The notes beneath the pieces were generated by a model. That model saw nothing but the letters and a program-made list of their open reading frames with translations, was not told where the DNA came from and ran no database searches. From the NCBI GenBank assembly GCA_025963345.1, contig JAOPUS010000190.1, positions 1 to 8,921 on the forward strand: a DNA stretch of 8,921 nt, given 5' to 3'. Shown here piece by piece: positions 6,810 to 8,921 of this stretch. Source of the DNA: Blastococcus sp. (GTDB lineage Bacteria > Actinomycetota > Actinomycetes > Mycobacteriales > Geodermatophilaceae). Each line of letters begins with the position of its first letter. The first letter of the stretch is position 1. A program made the position numbers and the translations under genes.

Positions 6810-8493
6810 AGGCGTCGATGACGATCGGGATGATCATCGGGCTGCGCCGGTAGGTGCGGTGCGCCCACTGGCCGACGGCCCGTGAGATCAGCTGCTCGAG
6901 CTGGATGGCGCCACCCACGCCCTCCTCCGCAGCGCGGGCCAGGGCCTTCTCGATCAGCGGCTCGACGTCCTTGAACGTGTTCTCGTCATGGACGAAACCG
7001 CGGGCGAGGAAGTCCGGCGGCTCGGCCAGCCGGCCGGTGTCGGCGTCGACGATGGCGACCACGGTGATGACGCCCTCCTCGGCGAGGTTGCGCCGGTCCT
7101 TCAGGTGGGCCTCGGTCGCGCCGCCGACGGTCTGGCCGTCGACGTAGACGTTGCCCGCGGGGACCTTGCCGGTGATCGTGGGCCGGCCGTTCACCAGGTC
7201 GACGACGAAGCCGTCCTCGGCGATGACGACCCGCTTCGGGTCGACCCCGGTCTTGATGGCCAGGTCAGCGTTGGAGCGCAGGTGCCGCCACTCGCCGTGG
7301 ACCGGCATGACGTTGCGCGGCTTGACGATGTTGTAGCAGTAGACGAGCTCGCCGGCGCTGGCGTGGCCGGAGACGTGCACCTTGGCGTTGCCCTTGTGCA
7401 CCACGTTGGCGCCCCACCGGGTGAGCTCGTTGATGATGCGGTAGATCGCATTCTCGTTGCCGGGGATGAGCGAGCTGGCCAGCAGCACCGTGTCGCCCTC
7501 CTCGATCCGGATGACGTGATCGCGGTTGGCCATCCGGGCCAGCGCGGCCATCGGCTCGCCCTGGGAGCCGGTGCAGATGACGGCCACCTTGTTCGCGGGC
7601 AGCTTCTCCAGCACCTTCAGGTCGACCACGAGACCCTGGGGCACGTTGAGGTAGCCGAGGTCGCGGGCGATGCCCATGTTGCGGACCATCGACCGTCCGA
7701 CGAAGGCGACCTTGCGGCCGTGGTGGTGGGCAGCGTCGAGGACCTGCTGGATGCGGTGCACATGGCTGGCGAAGCTGGACACGATCACCCGCTTCGGCGC
7801 GGTGCGGAACACCTGGTCGATCGCCGGGGTCAGCTCCTCCTCGGACATGGTGAAGCCGGGCACCTCGGCGTTGGTGGAGTCGGTGAGGAAGAGGTCGACG
7901 CCCTCCTCGCCGAGCCGGGCGAACCCGCGCAGGTCGGTGATCCGCCGGTCGAGGGGGAACTGGTCCATCTTGAAGTCGCCGGTGTGCAGCACCAGGCCGG
8001 CGGCGGTGCGGATGGCCACGGCGAGGGCATCGGGGATCGAGTGGTTGACGGCCAGGAACTCGAGGTCGAACGGGCCGAAGGCAAGTTCGTCGCCCTCGGC
8101 CACCTCGCGGGTGACCGGCTTGATCCGGTGCTCCTTGAGCTTGGCGTCGATGAACGCCAGCGTGAGCTTCGAGCCGACCAGGGGGATGTCGCGCCGCTCG
8201 CGCAGCAGGTAGGGCACCCCGCCGATGTGGTCCTCGTGGCCGTGGGTGAGCACGATCGCGACGACGTCGTCCAGCCGGTCCCGGATCGCGGTGAAGTCGG
8301 GGAGGATGACGTCGATGCCCGGCTGATGCTCCTCGGGGAACAGCACGCCGCAGTCGACGATCAGCAGCTTGCCGGCGTGCTCGAAGACGGTCATGTTGCG
8401 ACCGATCTCCCCGAGACCACCCAGGGCGATCACGCGCAGGCCGCCCTCGGGCAGGGCCGGCGGTGTCCGGAGTTCAGGGTGGGAGCGACTCAT
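6808..8493 (-). CDS. rnj: Ribonuclease J (metallo-beta-lactamase / beta-CASP)
   Basis: A 561-residue ribonuclease of standard length for the actinobacterial RNase J family (M. tuberculosis RNase J is about 558). It acts as a 5'-to-3' exonuclease and endonuclease in mRNA turnover and rRNA maturation. The metallo-beta-lactamase core holds LTHGHEDHIGG (82-92, with His84, His86, Asp88 and His89 for two zinc ions), NHS with His151, and HTGDFKMDQ with Asp173. DSTNAE (205-210) and ASHVHR (242-247) open the beta-CASP region (about 226-350). Further metal or phosphate contacts are in VHVSGHAS (372-379, His377) and PVHGEWRH (397-404, His399). The C-terminal domain runs to YRRSPMIIPIVIDA, the usual family end. 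The ATG at 8491-8493 has no convincing Shine-Dalgarno; a TANNNT box (TAACGT) lies just upstream. The cold-shock gene is upstream on the same strand behind a terminator. In many actinomycetes dapA holds that position. Confidence 0.96.
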   Translation of the reverse strand: MSRSHPELRTPPALPEGGLRVIALGGLGEIGRNMTVFEHAGKLLIVDCGVLFPEEHQPGIDVILPDFTAIRDRLDDVVAIVLTHGHEDHIGGVPYLLRERRDIPLVGSKLTLAFIDAKLKEHRIKPVTREVAEGDELAFGPFDLEFLAVNHSIPDALAVAIRTAAGLVLHTGDFKMDQFPLDRRITDLRGFARLGEEGVDLFLTDSTNAEVPGFTMSEEELTPAIDQVFRTAPKRVIVSSFASHVHRIQQVLDAAHHHGRKVAFVGRSMVRNMGIARDLGYLNVPQGLVVDLKVLEKLPANKVAVICTGSQGEPMAALARMANRDHVIRIEEGDTVLLASSLIPGNENAIYRIINELTRWGANVVHKGNAKVHVSGHASAGELVYCYNIVKPRNVMPVHGEWRHLRSNADLAIKTGVDPKRVVIAEDGFVVDLVNGRPTITGKVPAGNVYVDGQTVGGATEAHLKDRRNLAEEGVITVVAIVDADTGRLAEPPDFLARGFVHDENTFKDVEPLIEKALARAAEEGVGGAIQLEQLISRAVGQWAHRTYRRSPMIIPIVIDA

Positions 8494-8501
8494 ACCCCGG
8501 A

Positions 8502-8507
8502 ACGTTA
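8502..8507 (-). promoter_or_regulatory. Putative -10 element of rnj
   Basis: The minus strand reads TAACGT, matching TANNNT, eight bases before the A of the rnj ATG. With the usual 6-8 base spacing, transcription would begin at or within two bases of the start codon, giving a leaderless or almost leaderless mRNA. This would explain the missing Shine-Dalgarno. No -35 consensus is visible, so confidence is low. Confidence 0.35.
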
Positions 8508-8560
8508 CGGCGGCCCTCCGACGGGCCCGACACGCACTCGCCCGTCAGGCCGCCGCGACA

Positions 8561-8590
8561 CCGTGCACGGGGCCCCGTCCGGGTACCCGG
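8561..8590. repeat. Cluster of three short perfect palindromes upstream of rnj
   Basis: Three self-complementary sequences lie edge to edge: CCGTGCACGG (8561-8570), ACGGGGCCCCGT (8567-8578, overlapping the first by four bases) and CCGGGTACCCGG (8579-8590). They lie between the csp terminator and the rnj start, about 54-83 bases upstream of the putative rnj -10. They could be operator sites or part of an extended terminator fold. Their presence is directly seen; the role is unknown. Confidence 0.6.
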
Positions 8591-8599
8591 GAACGCGAA

Positions 8600-8635
8600 A
8601 CGGGGGCCACGGCGCCGAAGCGCCGTGACCCCCGT
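8600..8635 (-). terminator. Rho-independent-type terminator of the cold-shock gene with UUCG tetraloop
   Basis: On the minus strand the RNA folds as an inner 8-bp stem CACGGCGC / GCGCCGTG closed by a UUCG loop (plus-strand arms 8608-8615 and 8620-8627). One mismatch follows (8607 against 8628), then a seven-pair outer stem (8600-8606 with 8629-8635). Transcribed leftward, the stem runs directly into GUUUC, a short U-tract. C(UUCG)G is an exceptionally stable tetraloop often used in terminators. It begins 24 bases after the csp stop codon, so most transcripts should end before rnj. Confidence 0.88.
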
Positions 8636-8658
8636 CCCGGGAGATCAGATCCAGTGGA

Positions 8659-8862
8659 TCAGATCGCGCGGACGTTCTCCGCCTGGGGGCCCTTCTGGCC
8701 CTGCGTGACGTCGAACTCGACCTGCTGGCCTTCGTCGAGGGACTTGTAGCCCTCGGACGCGATGGCGGAGTAGTGGCAGAAGACGTCAGCGCCGCCGCCG
8801 TCCTGGGCGATGAAGCCGAAGCCCTTCTCCGCGTTGAACCACTTCACAGTTCCCTGAGCCAT
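8659..8862 (-). CDS. CspA-family cold-shock protein
   Basis: A 67-residue single cold-shock domain (OB-fold), the standard size. Such proteins bind single-stranded RNA or DNA and melt mRNA structure; actinomycetes often carry several copies, some of them constitutive. It begins MAQGTVKWFNAEKGFGFIAQ and contains the RNP1 motif KGFGFI (13-18) and an RNP2 motif VFCHYSAI (27-34). RNP2 is normally VFVHF/YSAI, so Cys29 replaces a valine. The segment FDVTQGQKGPQAENV (50-64) is typical of actinobacterial members. The ATG at 8860-8862 has only a weak purine-rich GGAATGAGAA upstream, as is common for csp genes with structured leaders. A hairpin terminator follows 24 bases after the stop. Confidence 0.96.
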   Translation of the reverse strand: MAQGTVKWFNAEKGFGFIAQDGGGADVFCHYSAIASEGYKSLDEGQQVEFDVTQGQKGPQAENVRAI

Positions 8863-8891
8863 GCTGTTCTCATTCCGTGCAGGGGTGTCCG

Positions 8892-8909
8892 GACCGGCAG
8901 ATGCCGGTC
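8892..8909. repeat. 8-bp inverted repeat upstream of the cold-shock gene
   Basis: GACCGGCA-ga-TGCCGGTC is a perfect 8-bp inverted repeat with a two-base centre, 30-47 bases upstream of the csp ATG. It may be an operator or a hairpin in the csp mRNA leader; a hairpin would need to open the innermost pair to form a four-base loop. The promoter is probably at or beyond the window edge, so its position relative to the transcription start is unknown. Confidence 0.55.
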
Positions 8910-8921
8910 TCCGGGCCGCCG

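Noticed and set aside
5225..6853. A long rightward open frame, about 542 codons, opposite the antiporter gene.
   Set aside because: It is dominated by Arg, Gln, Gly and Asp runs and has no domain. The opposite strand encodes the clear CPA1 motifs.
6988..8628. A long rightward open frame, about 546 codons, opposite rnj.
   Set aside because: It is antisense to a gene with complete RNase J motifs. Its translation is low-complexity, rich in Asp, Val, Gly and His, the usual mirror of GC-rich coding DNA. It has no recognisable domain.
1..8921. A hidden defence system, mobile element, CRISPR array or biosynthetic cluster.
   Set aside because: No transposase, integrase, toxin-antitoxin pair, nuclease-helicase set, repeat-spacer array or assembly-line enzyme is encoded. 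Base use is uniform along the window.

Overview
The window is GC-rich chromosomal DNA, with coding third positions dominated by G and C. GTG starts are frequent, and the protein families are typical of actinomycetes: an actinobacterial-type RNase J, a 67-residue cold-shock protein, a mycobacterial-type alpha-methylacyl-CoA racemase and an actinobacterial thiolase. A free-living high-GC actinomycete is the best reading. Geodermatophilaceae or Pseudonocardiales are plausible, but the genus cannot be fixed from sequence reading alone. There is no sign of mobile DNA, CRISPR, prophage, tRNA or rRNA.

Left part (1-3567): fatty-acid / branched acyl-CoA degradation. The 5' end of an acyl-CoA dehydrogenase gene runs leftward out of the window. 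Divergent from it is a three-gene rightward set: an alpha-methylacyl-CoA racemase with all three catalytic residues in place, an enoyl-CoA hydratase/crotonase with both catalytic glutamates, and a 3-ketoacyl-CoA thiolase with the Cys/His/Cys set. A perfect 17-bp stem hairpin closes the set. Together these look like part of a beta-oxidation route for methyl-branched acyl-CoAs (sterol side chain, phytanyl/pristanyl or similar). The 3-hydroxyacyl-CoA dehydrogenase step is not in the window.

Middle part (3598-6625): a leftward alpha/beta hydrolase, divergent from a rightward 101-residue DUF1905 protein. The DUF1905 gene converges on a leftward CPA1-type Na+/H+ antiporter. The antiporter carries a DxDxDGxxD metal-binding-like loop and a long charged C-terminal tail.

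Right part (6672-8921): RNA metabolism. RNase J and a CspA-type cold-shock gene both point leftward. A textbook C(UUCG)G-loop terminator lies between them, so they are probably separate transcription units. Between rnj and the antiporter is a 45-codon open stretch with coding-like base use and a stop codon but no start. It looks like the 3' remnant of a lost gene.

Most of the window is ordinary housekeeping and catabolic DNA, and no new multi-gene system is evident. The observations most worth following are small: the gene remnant after rnj, a cluster of three palindromes upstream of rnj, overlapping palindromes between the hydrolase and DUF1905 genes, apparently leaderless starts for the racemase and possibly RNase J, the DxDxDG loop in the antiporter, and a cysteine in the RNP2 motif of the cold-shock protein.
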